From a virus, in the IMG/VR virus record IMGVR_UViG_3300005436_000024, positions 1 to 34,282 of that record: a stretch of 34,282 bases of DNA; one strand, written 5' to 3'. Both the position numbers and the translations under genes were made by a program. The first letter of the stretch is position 1. Each line of letters opens with the position of its first letter. The notes below the pieces were generated by a model that saw only the letters and a program-made list of their open reading frames with translations, had not been told where the DNA came from and searched no databases. Below are positions 6,351 to 13,587 of the stretch, piece after piece.

Positions 6351-6391
6351 CCGACGCGTAACCCGGCGGCAGTCGCGTGAAGGATCAAGAG

Positions 6392-7378
6392 ATGCCTCCC
6401 ATCGCAATCGTGAAGAAGGCCGACGCCTCGACCAACACGCTTGCTCTTCTCGTCGACGATTACCTGGCCCACCTGAAGTCCAAGGAGGTCTCGCATCGGA
6501 CCATCGACTGGCATCTCTGGACGCTGACCCGGGTTCTCCTGCCCTTCTGCGCCAAGCACAAGATCACCGAGCCGGCGCAGCTGACGCTCAGGCTGCTCGA
6601 GCGGCTGCAGTCTGAACTCCTCGAGCGGCCGAACATGCACACCGGCAAGCCGCTCTCCCGCGCCTCGGTGCGCACCTACATGCGCTCGATCGGCCACTTC
6701 CTGCGCTGGGCCGGCCGAGAGGGCGAGCAGGTCCCGGTCGCGCCGGCGCCGGTCAGGGTGCCCAAGCCAGCTCGTGATCGCCTCAGTCGCGAGGAGATCC
6801 AGCGCCTCGAGGACGCGGCGCGCAATGAGCGCGACAAGCTTTTGATCCGGATCTCCGCCGACACCGGGGTGCGGCTCGGCGAGCTGATCCACCTCAACGT
6901 CGACGACCTGGTCGAGGTCGACCGCAAGCGTTTCCTGCGCATCCGTCACCGTCAGTACGGAGGCGGCGCCAAGGGCGAGAGCGCGCGGCTGGTGCCGATC
7001 CCGCGGCTGTGGAGCCGGCTCAAGCGCTACATCGACCGCACCCGCCCCAAGGACTCCGACAGCCGGCGCATCTTCCTCAGCCAGGCCCGGCATCCCAAGT
7101 CAGGGCGCCATGAGCCGCTCGAGGAGCGCGGCGTGCAGCTCTTCATCTCCAGCCTCGCTCAGGACGTGCTCGGCAAGCGAGTCCATCCTCATCTCTTCCG
7201 GCACGCCTTCGTCGCCTGGACCCTGCGCCAGCCGGGCATGAGCACGGTGATCGTGGCCCGGACGCTCGGCCATTCCAGCACTGCGATGGTGGACCGCGTC
7301 TATTCGGAGATGGTCGGCTCGGACGACGCATACGAGGCTCTGTCCCGCGCGCTGACGAGCGAAGAGGACGCCGGCTGA
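6392..7378 (+). CDS. int: Tyrosine site-specific integrase
   Basis: 328 residues from ATG 6392, preferred over the GTG at 6377 because AAGGA lies seven bases upstream. The N-terminal SAM-like core-binding domain covers about 15-110. The catalytic domain shows all tyrosine recombinase residues: Arg161 (TGVRLGE), Lys about 194, His267 and Arg270 (HPHLFRHAF), His294 (TLGHSS) and the nucleophile Tyr304 (DRVYSEM). It should recombine the adjacent attP with a tRNA-Pro(TGG) gene of the host. It is one of only two plus-strand genes, so lysogenic integration is transcribed apart from the lytic operon. Confidence 0.96.
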   Translation: MPPIAIVKKADASTNTLALLVDDYLAHLKSKEVSHRTIDWHLWTLTRVLLPFCAKHKITEPAQLTLRLLERLQSELLERPNMHTGKPLSRASVRTYMRSIGHFLRWAGREGEQVPVAPAPVRVPKPARDRLSREEIQRLEDAARNERDKLLIRISADTGVRLGELIHLNVDDLVEVDRKRFLRIRHRQYGGGAKGESARLVPIPRLWSRLKRYIDRTRPKDSDSRRIFLSQARHPKSGRHEPLEERGVQLFISSLAQDVLGKRVHPHLFRHAFVAWTLRQPGMSTVIVARTLGHSSTAMVDRVYSEMVGSDDAYEALSRALTSEEDAG

Positions 7379-7414
7379 AGGCAACAGCAATCGCGGATTC
7401 AAGGAGAAATACAG

Positions 7415-7690
7415 ATGGCGAAGCTCACGGACGACGGCAGGGTGATTTCGGACGATGGCCAATGGCAGTGGGATCCGCAGGGCGGTTCAATCAAGGGAGG
7501 CTCCTGGGAGCGCATCGCCCCGATGACCACAAAGCCGAGCCTGGCGACGCGGCTGCTGGTCAAGAAATCAGCGTGGGGCAAGCCTGGCCTCGGTGAAACG
7601 ATGCAGGCCGACAAGCTGCAGCCCTCGGCGGCGAATCAGAAGCTTGGGGAGCTCGAGCAGAAGATGCGCGACAAGGCCGATCAGACATGA
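7415..7690 (+). CDS. Small hypothetical protein downstream of the integrase
   Basis: 91 residues. The ATG at 7415 has AAGGAG eight bases upstream and lies 36 bases after the integrase stop, so the two are probably co-transcribed. The N-terminal part has DDGRVISDDGQWQWDPQGG, a Gly/Asp/Trp pattern like the short WWDG-type motifs of actinobacterial proteins. The C-terminal part is helical and charged (LGELEQKMRDKADQ). Function unknown. Its position suggests a lysogeny-phase or recombination-directionality role, but nothing in the protein shows this. Confidence 0.7.
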   Translation: MAKLTDDGRVISDDGQWQWDPQGGSIKGGSWERIAPMTTKPSLATRLLVKKSAWGKPGLGETMQADKLQPSAANQKLGELEQKMRDKADQT

Positions 7691-7719
7691 AAAAAGCCCC
7701 GACCGCCGATGCGGCCGGG
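7690..7719 (-). terminator. Intrinsic terminator ending the leftward late operon
   Basis: Read on the minus strand, CCCCGGCCGC-ATCG-GCGGTCGGGG forms a ten-pair stem with one mismatch, followed by C or GC and a run of six T. It sits just after the last leftward gene (stop at 7743) and at the end of the convergent plus-strand pair. The plus-strand reading has no T run after the stem. Confidence 0.88.
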
Positions 7720-7742
7720 GACCTAGAGGGGGAGGAAGGTTT

Positions 7743-8057
7743 CTAAGGCTGCTCGGGCGGCTGGATCGCGTCTGCGACCTTGCGAGGAAGATCCACGATC
7801 GCGTCAGCCTGAGCCTTGATCTTCTCGTTGACCGAGTTGGCTTCGGTGTAGGCTCGCTCGGCCGCCTGATGAGCAGCTGTCGTTCGCTGCGCCAGCTCCA
7901 GGCGAGATAGCTCGATGCGCGAATTGATCTCTTTGGTTTGAGCCTCGATTCGCATCTCTTCTCGCTTCTCGCTCTGCCGACCATTCCAGATCTGAACCCC
8001 GAAGCCAAGCAGAGCGATGAAGGCCAGGATGAGTTGACCGACCTCGGTCTCGGTCAC
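7743..8057 (-). CDS. Membrane-anchored coiled-coil protein, lysis region
   Basis: 104 residues from GTG 8055-8057. Residues 5-24 (VGQLILAFIALLGFGVQIW) are one transmembrane segment near the N-terminus. The rest is a long charged helix (EKREEMRIEAQTKEINSR and onward) predicted to be coiled coil, with a proline-rich end. It is the last gene before the terminator. One N-terminal membrane segment plus a coiled coil resembles accessory lysis or holin-associated proteins, but no family is recognised. Confidence 0.7.
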   Translation of the reverse strand: MTETEVGQLILAFIALLGFGVQIWNGRQSEKREEMRIEAQTKEINSRIELSRLELAQRTTAAHQAAERAYTEANSVNEKIKAQADAIVDLPRKVADAIQPPEQP

Positions 8058-8069
8058 CTCAGAGCCAGG

Positions 8070-8273
8070 TCACTTCGCCGGTGGCGCTGCCGGTGCAGCT
8101 GCTGGCGCATTGGGGACGAAATAGACGGTGATGCCGGCGATCACGCCGGCGACGCCGGCGGCGATGTACTCGGGCGTTCCGAGTGGTCCTTTCTGCGATG
8201 CCGCGACCAGGGCGGCCGCGGCTGCCAGAACAGCTGCCGCGAGAGCCTTGCGTACTTGCGCGAGTGTTCCCAT
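8070..8273 (-). CDS. Holin-like small membrane protein
   Basis: 67 residues from ATG 8271-8273, chosen because AGGAGG lies seven bases upstream. There are two hydrophobic stretches, ALAAAVLAAAAALVAAS and IAAGVAGVIAGITVYFVPN, separated by a short polar turn (QKGPLGTPEY), with an Ala/Pro tail. This layout, ending its second helix in VYxVPN, is common among actinophage holins. Encoded near the amidase endolysin, it is the best holin candidate, forming the membrane lesion that releases the lysin. Confidence 0.7.
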   Translation of the reverse strand: MGTLAQVRKALAAAVLAAAAALVAASQKGPLGTPEYIAAGVAGVIAGITVYFVPNAPAAAPAAPPAK

Positions 8274-8284
8274 GTCAAAACCTC

Positions 8285-8506
8285 CTATTTGAGAATCTGC
8301 TGACCAAAGATGTGTCGCGTCCACCAGACGGCGCCGATGCCGCCGCCAAGCAGAAAGGCGACGAGAATGACGACGAAGACCGACCGCCTGTGCTGCGCGT
8401 ACCAGCTGATCGTGTGCCAGCCCTTCAACCGGAGCCCTGCCTCCTCATACGCGACGAACAGGCCAACCAGGACGAGCAGCGCCAGCAACCAGGCGTAGCT
8501 GCTCAA
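8285..8506 (-). CDS. Two-span membrane protein, lysis region
   Basis: 73 residues from TTG 8504-8506, which overlaps the upstream stop (TTGA). An in-frame ATG at 8542 would give 85 residues but has no ribosome site and overlaps the upstream gene more. There are two membrane spans, AWLLALLVLVGLFVAYEEAG and VFVVILVAFLLGGGIGAVWW, joined by a basic loop (YAQHRRS). Probably a holin or antiholin component encoded directly before the holin-like gene. Confidence 0.65.
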   Translation of the reverse strand: MSSYAWLLALLVLVGLFVAYEEAGLRLKGWHTISWYAQHRRSVFVVILVAFLLGGGIGAVWWTRHIFGQQILK

Positions 8507-8607
8507 AGGATCTCGATCCCACGCCGATAGCCGAAGCGCCATATCAGCGCGCCGTAGACGATGCCGCCGAGGATGGCCAGCGAGACATCAAGCAGGAGCG
8601 ACTTCAT
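8503..8607 (-). CDS. 34-residue single-span membrane peptide
   Basis: Short frame from ATG 8605-8607 to TGA 8503-8505. It begins MKSLLLDVSLAILGG and ends YRRGIEIL, giving one transmembrane helix (about 3-22) followed by a basic end, which predicts N-out/C-in topology. The start lies within the preceding gene, whose stop is at 8588. The stop overlaps the candidate TTG start of the next gene. Only coupling and composition support it. Confidence 0.5.
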   Translation of the reverse strand: MKSLLLDVSLAILGGIVYGALIWRFGYRRGIEIL

Positions 8608-8800
8608 GTCGGCTCCGGTGAGCGAATCGTCTGAGTCGCGCCTTGTGAGAGGGAGCCACGCTCAAGTTGAGAGATCTCTTGAGCACTGAGCCCACGGTCG
8701 CGATGTGGATCAGACCGCGGACATCGCCGGCGCCGGCCAGCCACTTCACAGGCAGCCCACAGTCGATGCATTCGTTGGAGTGTTCTTTCGGCAGTCTCAT
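8588..8800 (-). CDS. Small CxxC protein after the HNH gene
   Basis: 70 residues from ATG 8798-8800, which overlaps the HNH stop (ATGA). The N-terminus has NECIDCGLPVKWLAG, a CxxC knuckle; the rest (GLIHIATVGSVLKRS, then a His/Arg-rich tail) lacks a recognisable partner pair. Function unknown. The start is supported by coupling. Confidence 0.5.
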   Translation of the reverse strand: MRLPKEHSNECIDCGLPVKWLAGAGDVRGLIHIATVGSVLKRSLNLSVAPSHKARLRRFAHRSRHEVAPA

Positions 8801-9258
8801 TTCTCGAAGGGGCCGATCAGGTCTCGGATGTAGAGCTCGGCGGACCAGTCGGCTGCAGCTGCGTGATGGATCCCGCCGGCACCGCGGTGATGCTTCGGGC
8901 ACAACCACATGAAGTTGGCCGCCGTCTCGGCCCAGGCGAGCAGCTCCTCGGTGGTTGTCACCGCGGGGAAGTCCAGAGCCAGGGCGACCAGATCGACGGA
9001 GTTGAGCGTCGCGAACTCGAGGATCTTGTGATGCAGCTCGAGGCCTGGATGGCCAGGCTGATCGAGCATCTCGTGACCCTGCGCGTCCGCGCATTGCTCG
9101 AAGCCTAGTCGCGACCCGACCAGGCAAACCGATCTCGCGTGGTTCAGCCGGTGATAGGCGTTGAAGGCCGCGTAGTTCGGATCCGACTCACGCGGAGCGT
9201 GCTCCGGAAAGTGGATGACGTAGTGGTTTGTCACGCGCTGATCGTGGCCGGCCGTCAT
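8797..9258 (-). CDS. HNH-type nuclease, late region
   Basis: 153 residues from ATG 9256-9258, which overlaps the preceding stop (ATGA); the same frame is open well upstream but then overlaps two other genes. The core LELHHKILEFATLNSVDL, followed by NFMWLCPKHHRGAGGIHH, is the HH...N...H arrangement of an HNH finger, with WSAELYIRDL after it. Such genes occur near the ends of actinophage late operons. It may assist packaging or act as a homing-type or host-DNA nuclease; the sequence does not decide. Confidence 0.75.
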   Translation of the reverse strand: MTAGHDQRVTNHYVIHFPEHAPRESDPNYAAFNAYHRLNHARSVCLVGSRLGFEQCADAQGHEMLDQPGHPGLELHHKILEFATLNSVDLVALALDFPAVTTTEELLAWAETAANFMWLCPKHHRGAGGIHHAAAADWSAELYIRDLIGPFEK

Positions 9259-9368
9259 GACCATTCCCGCCTTGTACAGCTCGCGCAGCGCCAGACCCAT
9301 CGGTCGCCGAACCTGTTCTCCAGCTGCCAGTTGTGAAGACCAAGCCAGCAGAGGAGGCGGTGCATCAT
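9255..9368 (-). CDS. 37-residue small protein between lysin and HNH genes
   Basis: ATG at 9366-9368 overlaps the endolysin stop (ATGA), and its stop overlaps the HNH start (ATGA). It starts MMHRLLCWLGLHNWQLE and ends VWRCASCTRREWS. The mixture of Cys, His and Trp with a final CxxC is typical of very small phage zinc peptides (LLCxLGLHxW...CxxC). Translational coupling on both sides supports expression. Confidence 0.6.
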   Translation of the reverse strand: MMHRLLCWLGLHNWQLENRFGDRWVWRCASCTRREWS

Positions 9369-10477
9369 GACCCCGGCTTGGCGAAAGTGGCCGCCAGCAC
9401 CTGCCAGAGCGAAGGGGTCGCGGATTCGACTCCATCCTTCCCTGGCGGCCCTGGAGGGCCCTGGGCGCCCGCTGCGCCTGCCGGGCCGACCGGACCAGGC
9501 GCCCCAGCTGGCCCTGGAGGGCCTTGAGGCCCTGGGACGCCCGTGGCGGCCGGCTCGTCTCGCAGCACAAAGAGCGATTTCAGCGCCTCGCCGGCCGGGA
9601 TGGCGGGGGTCGGAGCAGCCGCAGCGAGGGGCGTGCTGGTGTCGAGGATGGCGTCCGGCACCCAGTCGCCCTGGTCCGTCTTCCACCACAGATAGTCCGG
9701 CCCGACCAGGCCGTGACCGTCGAGGTCGGTCGACTGGACCGGATGATCTGACCAGCTGTAGCCAACCGCGTTGATCGAAGCGCCCAGGGCCAGGGCGCGG
9801 CTCGCACCTGACCCGCTGTATCTCTCGCGATAAGCAGAGCCGGCCACGAACGTCTTCAGAGTCGCAACCTTGGCGTGCGTGGCGCCGATGTAAACCATCT
9901 CTTCGACATCTCCTCCAATGGATCCGGATCCGGGCCCAAACACTGGCGTCGACGCGTAGGGATCGCCGCCGGCGAGATAGACCGCGGCTTCGCGGATGAT
10001 GCGATCAGTGTCCAGCGAATCCGGGCAGGCAGTCGCATAGACGGTGCGGTGATCGATCAGGCCGGCGACGCCGGTCTTGGCGTTGCCCCGAACACAGGGC
10101 AGCCTGTAGCGGCGACAGATCGCGGCCACCAGTTGCGCCGACCGCTTGTAGAGCGCGTCAGGCCTTGGCGAGTTGTAGTTGCCGCCGTCCTCGTGCTCGA
10201 TGCCGATCGAGTCGAGGTTGACCTGGTAGTCGCCGGCGTGCCAGGCGGCATCCTTCTCGTCGACCCACTGCACGAGCGAACCGTCGAGGCCGACGCCGTA
10301 ATGCGCGCTCGCCTGCTGTGCTGGGTTCCGGAAGCGCGCCTCAGCGCTGGCGACAGTACCGACCATCGTATGAAGCACAATCCACGATGCCGTCGGCGCC
10401 ATGTAATGGCCGTCGCGATTGAGCGAGAAATTGGGCGATCCGAGCCAGGTCGCGCCAGGATCGCGGTAGCTGTTCAT
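9365..10477 (-). CDS. N-acetylmuramoyl-L-alanine amidase endolysin with collagen-like tail
   Basis: 370 residues from ATG 10475-10477, with AGGAGG five bases upstream. Residues 25-175 are an Amidase_2 domain: WIVLHTMVGT (zinc His about 36), SAHYGVGLDGSLVQWV, GIEHEDGG, then LIDHRTVYATACPDS (second His and Cys). An SH3-like wall-binding segment follows (about 200-290, with YLWWKTDQGDWVPDAIL). Next is a collagen-like G-X-Y stretch (GPQGPPGPAGAPGPVGP and onward) ending GKDG. It should cleave the stem peptide from muramic acid at lysis. Collagen repeats on an endolysin are unusual; they might be a stalk, or the protein could be virion-associated. Confidence 0.9.
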   Translation of the reverse strand: MNSYRDPGATWLGSPNFSLNRDGHYMAPTASWIVLHTMVGTVASAEARFRNPAQQASAHYGVGLDGSLVQWVDEKDAAWHAGDYQVNLDSIGIEHEDGGNYNSPRPDALYKRSAQLVAAICRRYRLPCVRGNAKTGVAGLIDHRTVYATACPDSLDTDRIIREAAVYLAGGDPYASTPVFGPGSGSIGGDVEEMVYIGATHAKVATLKTFVAGSAYRERYSGSGASRALALGASINAVGYSWSDHPVQSTDLDGHGLVGPDYLWWKTDQGDWVPDAILDTSTPLAAAAPTPAIPAGEALKSLFVLRDEPAATGVPGPQGPPGPAGAPGPVGPAGAAGAQGPPGPPGKDGVESATPSLWQVLAATFAKPGS

Positions 10478-10518
10478 GGACACCTCCTTCCCCCGAGATG
10501 GGGTACGCGGTCGAAGCG

Positions 10519-10863
10519 CTACAGCGCGCCGGCCATGGTGGACCAGACCTGCCAGATCGCGTCCTTGATCGGTTGGTCGAGCGAGTTGTTGTCGATCCCC
10601 TGGGCTGCAGCAGCAGAGGCGAACGCGTCCACCCAGGACAGCGGCGAATCCATGACCGCCTTGGCGAGAGCAGCGCGGTTCGCGTGATCAGCCGTCGTCG
10701 TCTGCTCCTGTCCGACAGAGATAGCAGCGCTGATCGCGGCCATGATGCAACGACGTCGGAACGCAGTCGCGGGCTCGGAGTCTGCCGTCACCGGAGGAGG
10801 CTGACCGCTGGTCGCGATCGGACCGAAAGCGGCGAGCCACTGATCGAGAAGCGCAGTCGCCAT
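10519..10863 (-). CDS. Hypothetical protein between tail and lysis genes
   Basis: 114 residues; ATG 10861-10863 has AGGAGG seven bases upstream. Composition is Ala-rich and helical (RRRCIMAAISAAISVGQEQ, then KAVMDSPLSWVDAFASAAAA). No signal peptide or clear membrane span. Located between the minor tail protein and the endolysin, so probably a late structural or accessory protein. Confidence 0.65.
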   Translation of the reverse strand: MATALLDQWLAAFGPIATSGQPPPVTADSEPATAFRRRCIMAAISAAISVGQEQTTTADHANRAALAKAVMDSPLSWVDAFASAAAAQGIDNNSLDQPIKDAIWQVWSTMAGAL

Positions 10864-10878
10864 GTGGCTACCTCCTGG

Positions 10879-12453
10879 TCATTGCGTGATCGTCACTCGC
10901 AGATAGCCGCCGAAGACCTTGAACGAGTTCTGCCCCTCCTGCTCAATCAGGGCCCGCGCCGTGTAGGTCCCGGCCGCGATCGCGGTGTCGACCGACCTCC
11001 AGGAGTTCGTCTGCCGGATCAGGCCGAACGGCCACTCGATGCGCGGGTTGGCGAGCTGGCCCTGGACGTCGTTCCAGGCGTCTCGACGCGGCGCCGCGAG
11101 CGTGTTGTCCCACTCTTCCATCTGCGCGTCCATCGCGCCCTCGAGGACGAAGGTGGCGCCGGCGCCGACCACCGTGAACTGTCCGGAGACTAAGGTGAAG
11201 ATCCCGTTCTGAGCAGGATTCGGATAGTCCGAGTTGCGCGCCGGGATCGCCAGGTCGACCACGATGGTCTGCTTCTTGGTCGGCGGGTTGAAGGGGATGC
11301 CGAGCGAGTGCGTCTCCAGGATCCGGATGCGCCGATAGGCGTCGTCGAAGTGACTGGCCAGATCGATCAGCTTCTCGATGTCGCGTTCGACCAGGAGTTC
11401 CACGACCTCGCCTTGGCCTCTGCCTGGAGGGCTGAGATTCCAACCCCGGATCCGCCACAGCGTGGCGATGTTCCCGCCCCAGGGATCGTTGAGCTGGAGG
11501 ATCACGTCGTCGCCGAGGCCGTAGCTTCCGAAGACCGGCGGTTTGGTGCCGGCGACCGAGACTGTCGCGGCATCGACGGGAGAAACCGTGCGTGCTGCCC
11601 GCCGTTGAGTCCAGGAGAGCAGTGCGGCCGCCTGGCTGACAGCGCGGAACGAGGTCGTCCCCTGGAGCAGTGGGCGAGAGATGTCGAGCGACTTCACGCG
11701 TGAGAGCAGGACGTGGCCGGACCCGTCATCGCCAATCCCAAACTGCTCGTTGGCGATGTCCGAGCCGTCCTCCTTCCAGTCGTACTTCGAGATCGGCCCC
11801 CCGGGCAGGTCCCACGACACGAGGCCGCCTCCACGCACGCCCATCTTGGGGAACCCGAACACGATGCGGTGCCGGAAGGTCGAACCCGACCAGTAGCCAT
11901 CGAGCGAGAACTCGAAGCCGCCGAGCTGGTTGGCGAGCTCCTGGCAAGCCTCGGAGATGGGCTTGAGGTCCGCGGTCAGATAGGAGATCGTGCGCACGGT
12001 GCCAGTTGTGAGCGCAGTGGTCGATGGGAAGTCGACGCGGATGTCACCCCCCACCTTCGCGGCCGCCTGGACGAGGAGGTCCTGGAAGATCAGGCCCTGG
12101 TCGATCGCCGTGTAGGTGACGTCCGGATCCACGAACCGCTTGTCGAAGTAGCACCAGATCTCGCGGCCGGAGAGCATGAGAACCTGTCTCGTCGAGTCGT
12201 ACTCGCGGTTGGTGATGATGCCGGCATAGACGACTGCGCCAGCCCGCTCGACCACGATCTCGTTGGCCCATGCCGTCGTGACCGTCTTTGCGTCCAGCGC
12301 GGAGATCACAAGCTTGCTCAGCGGCAGGTCCGCGCTCCAGCTCCCGGCTGCGTTCCTCTCTCGGCTGAAGGTTCCGTTGATCAGAGGCAGCTCCGCCGCG
12401 AGCTTCCCGGTCAGGAGCGAGACCGACTTGTAGCGGTAGACCGGAGAGGCCAT
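10879..12453 (-). CDS. Minor tail / baseplate protein (gp37-like)
   Basis: 524 residues. The N-terminal part (TFSRERNAAGSWSADLPLSK, then VVYAGIITNREYDSTRQVLM) looks like the hub-forming minor tail proteins of siphoviruses, sometimes called Gp37-like or phage tail proteins in actinophages. The middle (QELANQLGGFEFSLDGYW) and the beta-rich end fit a tail-tip structure. It follows the distal tail protein and another minor tail gene, so it is probably part of the adsorption apparatus or tail hub. Confidence 0.75.
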   Translation of the reverse strand: MASPVYRYKSVSLLTGKLAAELPLINGTFSRERNAAGSWSADLPLSKLVISALDAKTVTTAWANEIVVERAGAVVYAGIITNREYDSTRQVLMLSGREIWCYFDKRFVDPDVTYTAIDQGLIFQDLLVQAAAKVGGDIRVDFPSTTALTTGTVRTISYLTADLKPISEACQELANQLGGFEFSLDGYWSGSTFRHRIVFGFPKMGVRGGGLVSWDLPGGPISKYDWKEDGSDIANEQFGIGDDGSGHVLLSRVKSLDISRPLLQGTTSFRAVSQAAALLSWTQRRAARTVSPVDAATVSVAGTKPPVFGSYGLGDDVILQLNDPWGGNIATLWRIRGWNLSPPGRGQGEVVELLVERDIEKLIDLASHFDDAYRRIRILETHSLGIPFNPPTKKQTIVVDLAIPARNSDYPNPAQNGIFTLVSGQFTVVGAGATFVLEGAMDAQMEEWDNTLAAPRRDAWNDVQGQLANPRIEWPFGLIRQTNSWRSVDTAIAAGTYTARALIEQEGQNSFKVFGGYLRVTITQ

Positions 12454-12462
12454 CGACCCCTT

Positions 12463-13578
12463 TCAGGGCTGGAGGCCGGCGTGCCCGAGCAGGATGAAGC
12501 GAGAGCCGACCATGAACTGGGTGCTCCCGACCATGAGCAGGGAAATGCGCGTGATCGGGGCGGTGCTGTCCCAGACAGCGCCCCGCTCGAGCTTCTGCTC
12601 AGTCCCGGTCGTTGTCCCGGTCGGGCTGTAGGAGGTTCCCTGGATGACCTTCTTCTGGCCACCCATGTAGTCCGGGATGTGGATGCGAGCGCCCGAGAAT
12701 CGGTTGGCCGGCGCGCTGTTGGCGACCAGTCCCGCAACGACTGCTGAGGCAGTCGCCAGCGTCTCCGATGCCGCGGCGGCGGCGGCGATGCCCGAGATCT
12801 GCTGCTGGTAGTAGTTCGCGCCCGAGTCGTTGTTGAGGCGAACAAAGATGTTGTCGCCAACGGCAGCCTGGTTGCCGCGTGCATAGAGGATTATCTCGAG
12901 ATCGCTAAGCCCTGTGGGGAGGAGGTTCGTGCCGACGCCGGCAGCGTTCAAGAAGTCGATCTGCGTCGCGCTGACCTGCGTCGGATAGCGAGCGTCGGTT
13001 CCGACCAAGATGTCATCGAGCACCACGATCCCGTTGCCGGCAGGTACCCGCCTGTCGGTGATCACGCTCTGCGGGATCGTCGAACTGGCGTGGATGATCG
13101 ACAGCTGGGCCAGGATCAGCGAGTTCGCGGGCGCGGCTGGCACGGCGGGGGATCCGGAGGGCGTACCGGTGACCATCTCTATCGTCGGCAGGTCGAGCGA
13201 TCCGGAGTAGAACTGGTCCTGATAGCGGGCGACCACCAGGTCGATCCGGTCCAGAGTGGCGTGCGCCGGGTTTGGGCCGAGGACGTTGATGTCCAACGTC
13301 GCGTCGTTGTAGAGGTGATACATGCCCTGACTCGCGGCCTGCGTGCCGCGGACGTAGCAGGAGCCCTGCTGGACATGAATGAACCCGTCCGGCGTTCCGG
13401 TGGCGAGCGCCTTCAGATCGGTACAGGTCCCGCGCGTGTAGACGACGCCCTGGCGATAACCGAGGGACGCGTCGAGCATGCGCCTGAACGCGGCGGCCGA
13501 GGTCCGAAGCTTGTTCGCCTCGACGTCGGTCGCGGGGCCCTGCAGGAACCACATCTCGGGCGCAACGAGAACAGCCAT
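12463..13578 (-). CDS. Minor tail protein, probable receptor-binding or upper baseplate
   Basis: 371 residues. It begins with APEMWFLQGPATDVEANKLR, then has a conserved-looking stretch HATLDRIDLVVARYQDQFYS and ILAQLSIIHASSTIP, ITDRR. The RID.vv.r...i...v..G.P...P..P.... pattern is typical of a structural protein in siphovirus baseplates that precedes receptor-binding domains. The C-terminal half is a separate beta-rich domain of jelly-roll appearance (TGLSDLEIILYARGNQAAVG and onward). Probably host-surface contact. Confidence 0.7.
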   Translation of the reverse strand: MAVLVAPEMWFLQGPATDVEANKLRTSAAAFRRMLDASLGYRQGVVYTRGTCTDLKALATGTPDGFIHVQQGSCYVRGTQAASQGMYHLYNDATLDINVLGPNPAHATLDRIDLVVARYQDQFYSGSLDLPTIEMVTGTPSGSPAVPAAPANSLILAQLSIIHASSTIPQSVITDRRVPAGNGIVVLDDILVGTDARYPTQVSATQIDFLNAAGVGTNLLPTGLSDLEIILYARGNQAAVGDNIFVRLNNDSGANYYQQQISGIAAAAAASETLATASAVVAGLVANSAPANRFSGARIHIPDYMGGQKKVIQGTSYSPTGTTTGTEQKLERGAVWDSTAPITRISLLMVGSTQFMVGSRFILLGHAGLQP

Positions 13579-13587
13579 CGGGCCTCC

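Larger units (their letters stand above)
5966..6391. other. Main gene-free region: att site and divergent promoters
   Basis: About 425 bases with no supported gene between the leftward operon and the integrase. It holds a TTGACA-type leftward promoter candidate, an inverted repeat AACTTTT...AAAAGTT (6124-6130 / 6159-6165), a tRNA-Pro 3' fragment (the attP core), two adjacent 8-bp palindromes (CGATATCG 6302-6309, GGATATCC 6313-6320) and an extended -10 promoter for the integrase. This is the lysogeny/integration control region. Confidence 0.8.

Noticed and set aside
11713-12747. 344-residue plus-strand frame
   Set aside because: Antisense to two tail genes; no start signal or motif.
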